7,930 bases of DNA from Acidimicrobiia bacterium (GTDB taxonomy: Bacteria; Actinomycetota; Acidimicrobiia; Acidimicrobiales; CATQHL01): contig JAGWAK010000067.1 in assembly GCA_021296435.1 (NCBI GenBank), positions 1,473-9,402 of the forward strand, written 5' to 3'. Each line of letters starts with the position of its first letter. The first letter of the stretch is position 1. Shown here one piece after another: positions 1 through 6,106 of the stretch. Under the pieces are notes generated by a model. The model was not told where the DNA came from, searched no databases, and worked only from the letters and a program-made list of their open reading frames with translations. Both the position numbers and the translations under genes were made by a program.

Positions 1-136
1 CGCGGGCGTTGGGTTTGCCGTTCTCCACCAGGGTGAGGTGCAGCGGCTCGACGGTGCCGCGGGCCTGGCGGGGCGCGCGGGTCAAGTCGGTCACCTCCGA
101 GACGTGGTCGGGCCGGACGACGGTGATCGCTGTCAT
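1..136 (-). CDS. N-terminus of a UGSC-like protein (partial)
   Basis: This leftward gene starts at ATG 136 and runs off the window start; only 45 codons are visible. The visible protein begins MTAITVVRPDHVSEVT and reaches the segment LVENGKPNA at about residues 36-44. An 'NGKPNA'-type segment at the end of the first beta-strand is what I recall from UGSC-motif (Cys/Sec-Gly-Ser-Cys) thioredoxin-like family proteins. The diagnostic UGSC/CGSC motif would lie outside the window, so the assignment is tentative. The downstream position relative to the WTDGLPVV-family gene (283-1353, same strand) supports it, because those two families commonly occur together. A TAGGCT hexamer 7 nt before the ATG suggests its own leaderless transcript rather than only read-through across the REP-like element. 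The start is supported by that hexamer and by the lack of a Shine-Dalgarno sequence. Confidence 0.6.
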   Translation of the reverse strand, partial: MTAITVVRPDHVSEVTDLTRAPRQARGTVEPLHLTLVENGKPNAR

Positions 137-143
137 GGAAGCG

Positions 144-149
144 AGCCTA
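144..149 (-). promoter_or_regulatory. -10 hexamer for the leaderless gene at 136
   Basis: On the minus strand TAGGCT is followed by 7 nt and then the ATG at 136. This fits the TANNNT consensus of actinobacterial -10 elements with transcription starting at or within a base of the A of ATG. No convincing -35 box is seen. The case rests mainly on the same spacing recurring at other starts in the window. Confidence 0.4.
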
Positions 150-186
150 CGACAAGGCCTAGTCGTGCCGCGACTCCCTTGGACCG

Positions 187-236
187 TCACTCCGGCGCAG
201 AGCCTGCCCCGGACGTGATCCGGGGCCGGAATCCAG
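187..236. repeat. REP-like double hairpin
   Basis: The segment reads GTCACTCCGGCG ... GCCGGAATCCAG. An outer arm pair (TCCGGC 191-196 with GCCGGA 225-230) encloses a perfect inner 7-bp stem (CCCCGGA 207-213 with TCCGGGG 219-225, loop CGTGA). The two stems compete for base 225. The pattern matches the widespread 'GTCATTCCGGC...CCGGAATCC' extragenic palindromes. It lies between the stop of the WTDGLPVV-family gene and the next leftward gene, so it could attenuate or terminate read-through. A degenerate relative occurs at 3355-3380. Confidence 0.6.
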
Positions 237-282
237 GGTCTCGGGCATGACGGAGTCCGCGAGCGGATTGCCCGGGACACTC

Positions 283-1353
283 CTATTGCGCCGGCAGGCC
301 TTCGCCGGGGGCCGGCACGCGGCGCGTCACCGCCAGGCTGTGCAGCGTCGGCGCCCACACCGGGATGTAGGCCGACCAGCCCGCGCCGTGACCACCGGCG
401 GTCACGAGGAACAGATCCTCCGGGCCGCGCACCACGGGAAGCCTCCCGTCGGGCCCGGGCGTCATGTCGTGCTGGGTGTCGGTCTCCAGGAACACGCCGG
501 CGGCCTCGATCTCGGCGGGCGTGACCCGGCTGGCGTTGGCGAGGAACTCCCGGACGCGGGCCCGCGTCCAACCGGCCTCGATGAGCGCGGCAGCGTGCTC
601 GGGTCCCAGCACCGTCACGGCTTGGCCGCCCTTGCCGACGGGGTACGTGGCGGGGCAGCGCATCGCGGCTGCCATCGTGGTGAGGATGCCCTCCGGCGAC
701 GGGTTAAGGACGTTGGCGACCTGGCGGGGTCCCTCGGTGCCCAGGATCGTCACGGTCGAGTCCTCGATGTCGTAGCCCAACTCGGTCCGAAGCGGCTTCC
801 ACGGCTCCGGCGGCTCGTCTTCGGCGAGGCACAGCGTGAACTTGCCCGGGTGGCCGATGGAGGAGGCGTCCATCTCGCCGGTGCGGGCGCCGAACACGTT
901 TCGGGCCACGAGGCGCAGTGTGCGGCCCACCGCGGCGTTGGCGCGGTTGCCCGGCCCGAGGGCGTTGTGGCGGGTGGCCATGTCCAGCTGCCGGGTCACC
1001 GGCCCGCTGACCAGCAGGCAGAACGCCGCCCCGCCGGTACTGGTCATCACGGTGTGGGCGTTGAAGGCCGGGTCCAGCATGGCGGCCAGTGCTGCGGTCG
1101 CCAGGGGGAAGTGTTCGGGCGCGCAGCCGGCCATGACCGCGTTGGCGGCTGCCTGCTGGGCGCTCAGCGAGCGGCTCCGGGCGGCGATCGTTCCCAGGAT
1201 CTCGCCGGCGCCCAGTCCGGCGTGGGCCAGCATCGCCTCCACCCGCGCCGGCGTGGGTGCAACCACCGGCAGACCGTCGGTCCAGCCCCGGTGATGGAAC
1301 TCCTCGAGCCACCCGGCATCGTCGAGATCGATGGTGTTCAGCGCGTCGGGCAC
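283..1353 (-). CDS. WTDGLPVV-family protein, function unknown
   Basis: A 356-aa soluble protein without signal peptide or membrane segments. The motifs I recognise are GWTDGLPVVAPT (residues 23-34), NAVMAGC (71-77), GPGNRANAAVGRTLRLV (133-149) and GHPGKFTLCLAEDE (167-180). These belong to a family of uncharacterised proteins common in Actinomycetota, often beside or fused to UGSC-motif proteins; no reaction is established as far as I know. C77 in the invariant-looking AGC segment is the obvious residue for a redox or nucleophilic role, but that is speculation. The start is GTG 1353: there is no Shine-Dalgarno sequence, but a TACCGT hexamer ends exactly 6 nt upstream, so the mRNA is probably leaderless. 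The GTG also puts the WTDGLPVV motif at its usual distance from the N-terminus. It is divergent from the IpdAB-like operon and shares its 267-bp promoter region, which suggests a related pathway. The coding assignment is confident; the function is not. Confidence 0.85.
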   Translation of the reverse strand: MPDALNTIDLDDAGWLEEFHHRGWTDGLPVVAPTPARVEAMLAHAGLGAGEILGTIAARSRSLSAQQAAANAVMAGCAPEHFPLATAALAAMLDPAFNAHTVMTSTGGAAFCLLVSGPVTRQLDMATRHNALGPGNRANAAVGRTLRLVARNVFGARTGEMDASSIGHPGKFTLCLAEDEPPEPWKPLRTELGYDIEDSTVTILGTEGPRQVANVLNPSPEGILTTMAAAMRCPATYPVGKGGQAVTVLGPEHAAALIEAGWTRARVREFLANASRVTPAEIEAAGVFLETDTQHDMTPGPDGRLPVVRGPEDLFLVTAGGHGAGWSAYIPVWAPTLHSLAVTRRVPAPGEGLPAQ

Positions 1354-1359
1354 GGCCGC

Positions 1360-1365
1360 ACGGTA
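1360..1365 (-). promoter_or_regulatory. -10 hexamer for the gene starting at 1353
   Basis: Minus-strand TACCGT, then 6 nt, then GTG 1353. It matches TANNNT and puts the predicted transcription start on the start codon. No good -35 box is visible 16-19 nt further upstream, which is common for actinobacterial housekeeping promoters. Confidence 0.5.
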
Positions 1366-1392
1366 CCGGCTCGTCGCGATTGTCTGCGGTCC

Positions 1393-1570
1393 GGGTGGGG
1401 GCCGCCGGTGCCGAGTCCGGCTCTCGCCTGCGCAATCGATTCACACTCCGACCCGGCGTTCCCCACCCTCGGACTTGAGCCTCTGTCGGGGTGGGGGCCG
1501 CCGGTGCCGAGTCCGGCTCTCGCCTGCGCCATCGATCCGCACTTTGACCCCGGCGTCCCCTTCCCTCGTT
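1393..1570. repeat. Two tandem copies of an ~80-bp intergenic repeat
   Basis: Bases 1393-1440 recur at 1489-1536, a period of 96 bp, with a single mismatch (CGCAATCGAT versus CGCCATCGAT). The similarity continues more loosely to 1472 and 1570 (CACTCCGACCCGGCGTTCCCC versus CACTTTGACCCCGGCGTCCCC form, both ending in CCTCG). A third, partial copy of the right half lies at 4304-4341 upstream of the FAD-dehydrogenase gene. The copies fill the divergent intergenic region. A frame reads through both copies on the minus strand, but its peptide simply repeats with the DNA and I do not regard it as a gene. Possible roles are a mobile extragenic repeat or an operator region. Confidence 0.8.
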
Positions 1571-1585
1571 TCGCGGCAATGGCAA

Positions 1586-1614
1586 TTGCGTTTCAACCGC
1601 TCGTTTGGTAAGTA
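1586..1614 (+). promoter_or_regulatory. Probable promoter of the IpdAB-like operon
   Basis: TTGCGT (1586-1591), a 17-bp spacer, then TAAGTA (1609-1614) followed by T. The hexamer ends 6 nt before GTG 1621, the same geometry as other starts in this window. The -10 lacks the usual final T in the strict register, so this is weaker than the others. If correct, the mRNA is leaderless. Confidence 0.4.
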
Positions 1615-1620
1615 TTGGGC

Positions 1621-2520
1621 GTGACAGGCCTCGTCTCGAAGCAGATTTCGCTGGCTGAAGCGGCCGCCTCCGTGCCCGACGGTGCCACCGTGGCCCTCGG
1701 TGGGCTCTCGATGAACAGCGCCCCCATGGCGTTCGTGCGCGAGTTGGTCCGGGCGGACAAGCGCGACCTCACCCTGGTGACCATCGTGGCCGGTATGTGC
1801 GTGGACTGGCTGGCGGCGGCCGGCTGCGCCTCCCGGGTGGTGGCGGGCTTGGTGAGCCTCGAGGGGTTCGGTCTGGCGCCGCACTTCCGGCACGCCGCCC
1901 AGAGCGGCAAGGTCAAGATGGAGGAGTACTCCGAGCATCTGCTGATCTGCCGGTTGCAGGCGCAGGCCCGGCGACTGCCGTTCATGCCGACGGTGGCCGG
2001 CCTCGGCACCGACGTGCCTGCCCTCCACACCGCCTCGGGCGCCCTCCGGGTCGAGACCGACGCGGTGACCGGTCGCCCCTACGTCGCCTGCACACCGCTG
2101 GCGGTGGACGTGGCGGTCGTGCACACCCACGAGGCCGATGTGGCAGGCAACGCCCGGGTCAACCCCAAGCTGATCTGGATGGACAGCGAGATCGTGAACG
2201 CCGCCGATCGCACCATCGTCACCACCGAGCGCATCGCCGAGGGGGCCTCGTTCAGCGCCGAACCGCACCGCACCACCTACCCCCGCTTCATGGTCGACGC
2301 CGTCTGCGAGGCGCCGCGGGGCGCCTTCCCGACGTCGTGCTTCCCCGACTACGGCCACCACAGCGGATTCTTCGAGGACTACCTGGCGGCATGCGGCTCG
2401 CCGGCGGACTTCGCGGACTTCTTCGAGCGCCGCGTCGTCGGGCCTGCGACCTGGGCGGACTTCCTGGCCGCCAACGGGGTGCAGCCGGCCGGCGGCGACG
2501 GCGGGGAGATCAGTTCATGA
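1621..2520 (+). CDS. IpdA-like CoA-transferase family subunit alpha
   Basis: A 299-aa alpha subunit of the class I CoA-transferase fold, closest in my reading to IpdA. In steroid-degrading actinobacteria IpdA works with IpdB in hydrolytic opening of the last ring of the sterol-derived CoA thioester. Visible family features are the glycine turn VALGGLSMNSAPMAFVREL (residues 24-42), DLTLVT (49-54), a Glu-rich EEYSE segment at 101-105 and RLPFMPTVAGLGTDV (118-132). A catalytic Glu105 is reported for M. tuberculosis IpdA from memory, and E101, E102 or E105 here is the candidate equivalent. The start is taken as GTG 1621; a TTG two codons upstream is possible but would add only two residues and spoil the leaderless geometry. 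The stop overlaps the next ATG (ATGA at 2517), so the subunits are translationally coupled, as expected for an obligate heteromer. Other possible substrates, such as glutaconate-like or 3-oxoacid CoA thioesters, cannot be excluded. Confidence 0.85.
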   Translation: MTGLVSKQISLAEAAASVPDGATVALGGLSMNSAPMAFVRELVRADKRDLTLVTIVAGMCVDWLAAAGCASRVVAGLVSLEGFGLAPHFRHAAQSGKVKMEEYSEHLLICRLQAQARRLPFMPTVAGLGTDVPALHTASGALRVETDAVTGRPYVACTPLAVDVAVVHTHEADVAGNARVNPKLIWMDSEIVNAADRTIVTTERIAEGASFSAEPHRTTYPRFMVDAVCEAPRGAFPTSCFPDYGHHSGFFEDYLAACGSPADFADFFERRVVGPATWADFLAANGVQPAGGDGGEISS

Positions 2521-3323
2521 GCACCGGACCGCCGGCGGTCACGGGCTACGACTGCACCCTCGACGAGTTGATGGTGGTGACGTTCTCCCGGGCGATGAGC
2601 AACGACACCCGAGCGTTCAACGGGGCTGTGTCGTTCATCCCGGTCTGCGGCTACGGCCTGGCGCGGCGTACCCACGCTCCCGACCTGGTGTGGGCGGCCA
2701 GTTCCATCGCCGTCGACGCCGACCCCGAAACCATCGGCTCGTCCACCCTGTCCGACGAGCTCTGGGGTGGCGCCACGATGCTCGCCAACTCGCCATTCGA
2801 CTTCTGGACCTACGCCCAGGGCGCCCGCTACAACACCTTCGCGTTCCGGGGCGCCCAGATGGACGCCTGCGGGAACGTGAACAACAGCGTGATCGGTCCC
2901 TACGAGAGTCCCAAGGTGCGCTTGCCCGGCGGCGGGGGCATGGCCGACCTGGGGTGCATGATCCCCCGCATCTACCTGTGGAGCACCACACACAACCCGC
3001 GCACGTTCGTGGAGCGGCTGGACTTCCGGTCGGGCATGGGCTGGGGCGACGGGGGCGACCATCGAGCCTCACTCGGGATGCCCGGCGGGCCGCGGCTCTG
3101 CATCACCAACCTGTGCGTCTTCGACTTCGAGCCCGCCTCCAAGCGCATGCGGCTGGCCTCGCTGCACCCCGGAGTGAGCGTCGACGACGTGCAGGCCGCA
3201 AGCGGGTTCGACGTGTTGCTGCCCGCCGGTGAGGTGCCCGCCACGGCCCGCCCCAGCGCCGAGGAGTTGCGCATCCTGCGCACCGAGGTTGACCCCACCG
3301 GTGCCCGCCTACGAGAATTCTGA
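2517..3323 (+). CDS. IpdB-like CoA-transferase family subunit beta
   Basis: A 268-aa partner of the preceding alpha subunit, overlapping it by 4 nt. The C-terminal half is very IpdB-like: a NLCVFDF segment (198-204), then MRLASLHPGVSVDDVQAASGFDV (211-233) and EELRILRTEVDP (249-260). The central GAQMDACGNVNNSVIG (112-127) and LPGGGG (136-141) are typical class I CoA-transferase beta features. After RTHAPDL (51-57), where true CoA-transferases have the catalytic Glu in a 'YESG'-like motif, this protein reads VWAASSIAV, so the nucleophilic Glu appears absent. That argues against classical CoA transfer and for an IpdAB-like hydrolase or lyase reaction. The frame is open upstream to 1797 with alternative starts, but the true start is ATG 2517: the upstream part overlaps the alpha gene and its translation has low-complexity Arg/Gly/Pro composition. 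Confidence 0.85.
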   Translation: MSTGPPAVTGYDCTLDELMVVTFSRAMSNDTRAFNGAVSFIPVCGYGLARRTHAPDLVWAASSIAVDADPETIGSSTLSDELWGGATMLANSPFDFWTYAQGARYNTFAFRGAQMDACGNVNNSVIGPYESPKVRLPGGGGMADLGCMIPRIYLWSTTHNPRTFVERLDFRSGMGWGDGGDHRASLGMPGGPRLCITNLCVFDFEPASKRMRLASLHPGVSVDDVQAASGFDVLLPAGEVPATARPSAEELRILRTEVDPTGARLREF

Positions 3324-3354
3324 GATGCCTGGGGGGCCGGCACCGCTCTCTCCG

Positions 3355-3380
3355 TCATTCCGGCGGAGGTCGGAATCCGC
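3355..3380. repeat. Short REP-like hairpin
   Basis: TCATTCCGGCGG ... CGGAATCCGC contains a perfect 6-bp stem (ATTCCG 3357-3362 with CGGAAT 3371-3376) and an 8-nt loop. The ends match the REP-like element at 187-236. It sits in the 123-bp gap between the beta subunit and the SDR gene, so it may process or dampen the polycistronic mRNA. Confidence 0.5.
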
Positions 3381-3446
3381 TTCGAAGCCGACCGGACCGC
3401 GCCGTGCGGGGATCGTGCGGACGCACGGGTGTGCGATGGCGTCACG

Positions 3447-4217
3447 ATGAAGGTCGAGGGTTCCGTCGCGCTGGTCACCGGGGGCGCCTCGGGCCTGGGT
3501 GCGGGCGTGGTCCGGGGGCTGGTGGAGGTCGGTGGGCGTGTCGTCATCGCCGACTTGGCGTCCTCGGCGGGCGAGTCGGTGGCGGCCGAGTTGGGCGACA
3601 GTGCGGCCTTCGTGGCCGTCGACGTCACCAGCCCCGACAACGTGGAGTCCGCCGTCGCCGCGGCGGCCGCCGTCTGGGGGCGGATCGACGCGCTGGTGAG
3701 CTGCGCCGGCATCAGCTCGGGACAGCGGATGCTGACCCGCGGCGGCGAGGTGCACACCCTGGAGCACTTCCGGGCACACATCGAGGTGAACCTCATCGGG
3801 CTGTTCGACGTGCTGCGGCACGTGGTGGTGCAGATGGCAGCCAACGAGCCGAGCGCCGAGGGCGAGCGGGGGGTGATCGTGAACCTGGGCTCCATCGCCG
3901 GGATCGAGGGCCAGGCGGGCCAGATGTCCTACAGCGCCTCCAAGGGCGGGATCATCGGGCTGACGCTGCCGCTGGCCCGCGACCTGGGCAGCCGGGGCAT
4001 CCGGGTGATGACCATCTGCCCCGGCATCATGGACACGCCCATCCTGGCCTCGCTGAACGAAGAGCAGATCGCCGCGATCACCGCGGGGAACGTCTTCCCG
4101 AAGCGTCTCGGCGCACCCGCGGACGTGGCGGCCCTCGTGTGCCACGTCATGGAGAACACCTACCTGAACGGCGAAGTCATCCGGCTCGACGCCGGCATGC
4201 GCCTGAACATCTCCTGA
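3447..4217 (+). CDS. 3-hydroxyacyl-CoA dehydrogenase type 2-like SDR (HSD10-like)
   Basis: A 256-aa classical short-chain dehydrogenase. It shows the nucleotide-binding TGGASGLG (residues 11-18), an acidic D36 at the end of strand 2 (VVIADL), which favours NAD over NADP, CAG in place of NAG at 86-88, catalytic S149, and YSASK with Y162 and K166. Many segments are close to human HSD17B10/type 2 3-hydroxyacyl-CoA dehydrogenase from memory, including THTLEHF-like 103-109, NEPSAEGERGVIVN (133-146), GIRVMTICPGI (184-194) and the C-terminal LNGEVIRLDAGMR (240-252). The likely reaction is NAD-dependent oxidation of a 3-hydroxyacyl-CoA, possibly one derived from a ring-cleavage product; HSD10 enzymes also oxidise hydroxysteroids. 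ATG 3447 is chosen because it gives the usual N-terminus (MKVEGSVALVTGG); GTG 3429 would add six residues. Neither has a good Shine-Dalgarno sequence. It is probably in the same operon as the IpdAB-like genes, but 123 bp and a REP-like hairpin intervene. Confidence 0.9.
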   Translation: MKVEGSVALVTGGASGLGAGVVRGLVEVGGRVVIADLASSAGESVAAELGDSAAFVAVDVTSPDNVESAVAAAAAVWGRIDALVSCAGISSGQRMLTRGGEVHTLEHFRAHIEVNLIGLFDVLRHVVVQMAANEPSAEGERGVIVNLGSIAGIEGQAGQMSYSASKGGIIGLTLPLARDLGSRGIRVMTICPGIMDTPILASLNEEQIAAITAGNVFPKRLGAPADVAALVCHVMENTYLNGEVIRLDAGMRLNIS

Positions 4218-4284
4218 GCCAGGCTCTCGTGTCGGCGGCGGTCCGGATGTCTGCGGGGGTCCGATCGGGGACGCCGGTGGCCGT

Positions 4285-4315
4285 CGGCGGATCGTCTGGC
4301 GAAATCGATCCGCCG
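4285..4315 (+). terminator. 10-bp stem-loop after the SDR gene
   Basis: CGGCGGATCG (4285-4294) pairs perfectly with CGATCCGCCG (4306-4315) around an 11-nt loop. It lies 68 nt after the SDR stop and about 55 nt before the FAD-dehydrogenase start. There is no T tract, as is usual in very GC-rich genomes, so it may be a factor-assisted terminator or a processing hairpin. The right arm overlaps the third copy of the intergenic repeat. Confidence 0.45.
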
Positions 4316-4341
4316 CCGCCCCCCGGCATCCCCTCCCTCGG
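4304..4341. repeat. Third, partial copy of the intergenic repeat
   Basis: ATCGATCCGC followed by a C-rich stretch, GGCATCCCC and TCCCTCGG aligns without gaps to 1531-1568 (ATCGATCCGC ... GGCGTCCCC ... TCCCTCG). In both places the segment ends 30-50 bp upstream of a start codon (1621 and 4370). Confidence 0.55.
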
Positions 4342-4369
4342 TTGTTGACTGGCTCGGAGACGTGACATT

Positions 4370-6055
4370 GTGACCAACTCACGCGGTGGCCGACGCAGCC
4401 ACGAAGTCGTGGTTCTGGGTTCGGGGGCGGCCGGGTTGACTGCTGCGTTGGCTGCAGCCGCCGGCGGTGCTGATGTGGGGCTGTATGAGAAGGCCGACGT
4501 GCTGGGCGGCACCACGGCAATCAGCGGCGGGATCGTGTGGGTGCCGGGGAACCACCTCATGGAGGAGATCGACGGGATTGACGTCGCCGAGCGCGATGCC
4601 GATCCGGCCGAGGCGCTGCGGTACCTCCGTGCGCTGGCCGGGGACGCTCTGGATGGCCCGGTCGCGGAGACCCTTGTGACGACCGGTCCGGAGATGTTGC
4701 GGTTCGTGGAGTCGTCCTCCCCTTGCCGGTTCAGGCTGCTGGCCGGTTACCCCGACTATCACGCCGATGTGCCGGGTTCCCGGCCAGGGGGTGGCCGCTC
4801 GCTGGAGCCGGAGCTGTTCGATCTGTCGGTGTTGGGGGAGTGGGCTGGGCGGCTCTGCTTCTGGGACGGCGGGGCCCGGCCGGTGATGCTCTCGGAGACG
4901 AGTTTCGGCGGGGCGACGGAGTCACCACCGGCGCCAGTGATCTCTGAGCGGCGCGAGCGAGGCGTCTGCGGCATGGGTGAGGCGCTGACGGGGTCGCTGC
5001 TGGCCGGCTGTCTCGACGCCGGCGTGACGGTGCGCACCGGGGCGCGGGCGCGCCGCCTCGCCACCGACGACGGGCGGGTGACCGGCGTTCGCTTCGACGC
5101 GCTGGCCGGCGAGGGCACGACCGGCGAGGTCACCGTCGAGGCCCGGAGCGGAGTAATCCTGGCCACCGGCGGCTTCGAGTGGAACGAGGCGCTGGTGCGG
5201 TCGTTCCTGCGTGGGCCGATGGACGCTCCCGCCGGGGTTCCCACCAACACGGGCGACGGGCTCGACATGGCCATCCACGCCGGCGCGGCGCTGGGCAACA
5301 TGGCGCAGGCCTGGTGGGCGCCGATGGTCCAAGTTCCCGGCGAGGAGGCCTGGGGAGCGCCGCGTTACCACCTCGTGCTCGTCGAGCGCACCCGGCCCGG
5401 TTCGATCATGGTGAACGCCGCGGGGGAGCGCTTCTGCAACGAGGCCGCCAATTACAACTCGCTCGGGGAAGCGTTCCATTCGCTCGGCCGCGGCATGCCC
5501 GGCTCTGCCACACCCGACCAATCCGACTCCGACGTTGCCGTCTGGTTGGTCTGCGACGACCGCTACCGGCGGCGCTACCCGCTGCCGGGCTGCCGGCCCG
5601 GTGCCGAGCCGCCCCCGTGGGTGCACCGCGGCGACACGCTCGCCGACCTCGCGGCGCGCCTCGGTGTGCCGCCGGCCGCCCTCGACGCCACGGTTACCGA
5701 GTTCAACCGGCATGCGGCGGCAGGCGCCGATCCCGTCTTCGGCCGCGGCGCCAGCGTCTACGACCACTTCAACGGTGACCGCTCGCTGGCGGGCGCGGCG
5801 GCAACGCTGGGGACTGTCGACGAGCCGCCGTTCTACGCCGTGGCGATCCGGATCGGGGCGCTGGGAACCTCCGGCGGTCCCCGCACCGACGTCCGGGGCA
5901 GGGTGTTGAGCCGAGAGGGCGAGACGATCCCAGGCCTCTGGGCCGCCGGCAACGTGATGGCCGCCCCCACCGCAACGGTCTACGGCGGCGCCGGCGGCAC
6001 CCTCGGACCAGCCATGACCTTCGGCTACCTAGCCGGCCGCGAAGCCGCCGGTTAG
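4370..6055 (+). CDS. KstD-like FAD-dependent 3-ketosteroid dehydrogenase
   Basis: A 561-aa flavoprotein of the FAD_binding_2 (fumarate reductase/KstD) family, the usual KstD size. The Rossmann motif VVVLGSGAAGL (13-23) and the ribose-binding E40 come first, then GGTTAISGGIVWVPG (46-60), ATGG (265-268) and the C-terminal FAD segment GLWAAGNV (522-529). KstD of Rhodococcus uses Tyr119, Tyr318, Tyr487 and Gly491. Plausible equivalents are the Tyr of YPDYH (127-131), Y362 in NEAANY, and Y538 with G542 (YGGAG, the same +4 spacing). All are present, so an active 3-ketosteroid delta-1 dehydrogenase, or a delta-4 or other ketone-adjacent dehydrogenase, is likely. Start GTG 4370 places the dinucleotide-binding strand normally and has GGAGA (4356-4360) 9 nt upstream. 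It follows the SDR gene after 152 bp containing a hairpin and a repeat, so it may have its own promoter; a TTGACT at 4345-4350 is suggestive but I see no matching -10. The exact steroid position attacked cannot be told. Confidence 0.88.
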   Translation: MTNSRGGRRSHEVVVLGSGAAGLTAALAAAAGGADVGLYEKADVLGGTTAISGGIVWVPGNHLMEEIDGIDVAERDADPAEALRYLRALAGDALDGPVAETLVTTGPEMLRFVESSSPCRFRLLAGYPDYHADVPGSRPGGGRSLEPELFDLSVLGEWAGRLCFWDGGARPVMLSETSFGGATESPPAPVISERRERGVCGMGEALTGSLLAGCLDAGVTVRTGARARRLATDDGRVTGVRFDALAGEGTTGEVTVEARSGVILATGGFEWNEALVRSFLRGPMDAPAGVPTNTGDGLDMAIHAGAALGNMAQAWWAPMVQVPGEEAWGAPRYHLVLVERTRPGSIMVNAAGERFCNEAANYNSLGEAFHSLGRGMPGSATPDQSDSDVAVWLVCDDRYRRRYPLPGCRPGAEPPPWVHRGDTLADLAARLGVPPAALDATVTEFNRHAAAGADPVFGRGASVYDHFNGDRSLAGAAATLGTVDEPPFYAVAIRIGALGTSGGPRTDVRGRVLSREGETIPGLWAAGNVMAAPTATVYGGAGGTLGPAMTFGYLAGREAAG

Positions 6056-6058
6056 GCC

Positions 6059-6078
6059 CGCGGCGCCGCCCGGCCGCG
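6059..6078. terminator. GC hairpin between convergent genes
   Basis: CGCGGC (6059-6064) pairs with GCCGCG (6073-6078) around an 8-nt loop, starting 3 nt after the FAD-dehydrogenase stop. It sits between that gene and the convergent PIN toxin (ends 6107), where a two-way terminator would be expected. No T tract is present, and in such GC-rich DNA a 6-bp stem can arise by chance. Confidence 0.35.
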
Positions 6079-6106
6079 CATCCAGCGGGTCGCCGCTCCG
6101 CGACTC

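Noticed and set aside
1338..1532. A leftward peptide containing a repeated AQARAGLGTGGPHPDR segment
   Set aside because: The protein repeat is only the translation of the tandem intergenic DNA repeat; the frame overlaps the start of the WTDGLPVV-family gene and has no ribosome-binding site.
1393..1570. A CRISPR array or tandem minisatellite in the repeat region
   Set aside because: There are only two units, the repeats are long with an unlike spacer that itself shows residual similarity, and no cas gene is nearby.
247..1611. A 454-codon rightward open frame opposite the WTDGLPVV-family gene
   Set aside because: Its translation is low-complexity Gly/Arg/His-rich and matches no family, while the opposite strand shows clear conserved motifs. 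Long spurious frames are expected in high-GC DNA.
4345..4369. TTGACT at 4345-4350 as a promoter for the FAD-dehydrogenase gene
   Set aside because: No TANNNT hexamer follows at a proper spacing, and a -10 in the expected place would put the transcription start inside the coding sequence, which has a good ribosome-binding site. The box may be coincidental.
3309..4520. A 403-codon leftward open frame opposite the SDR gene
   Set aside because: The SDR on the other strand has all catalytic motifs; the leftward product is rich in Arg, Pro and His with no domain pattern and spans an intergenic region and two genes.
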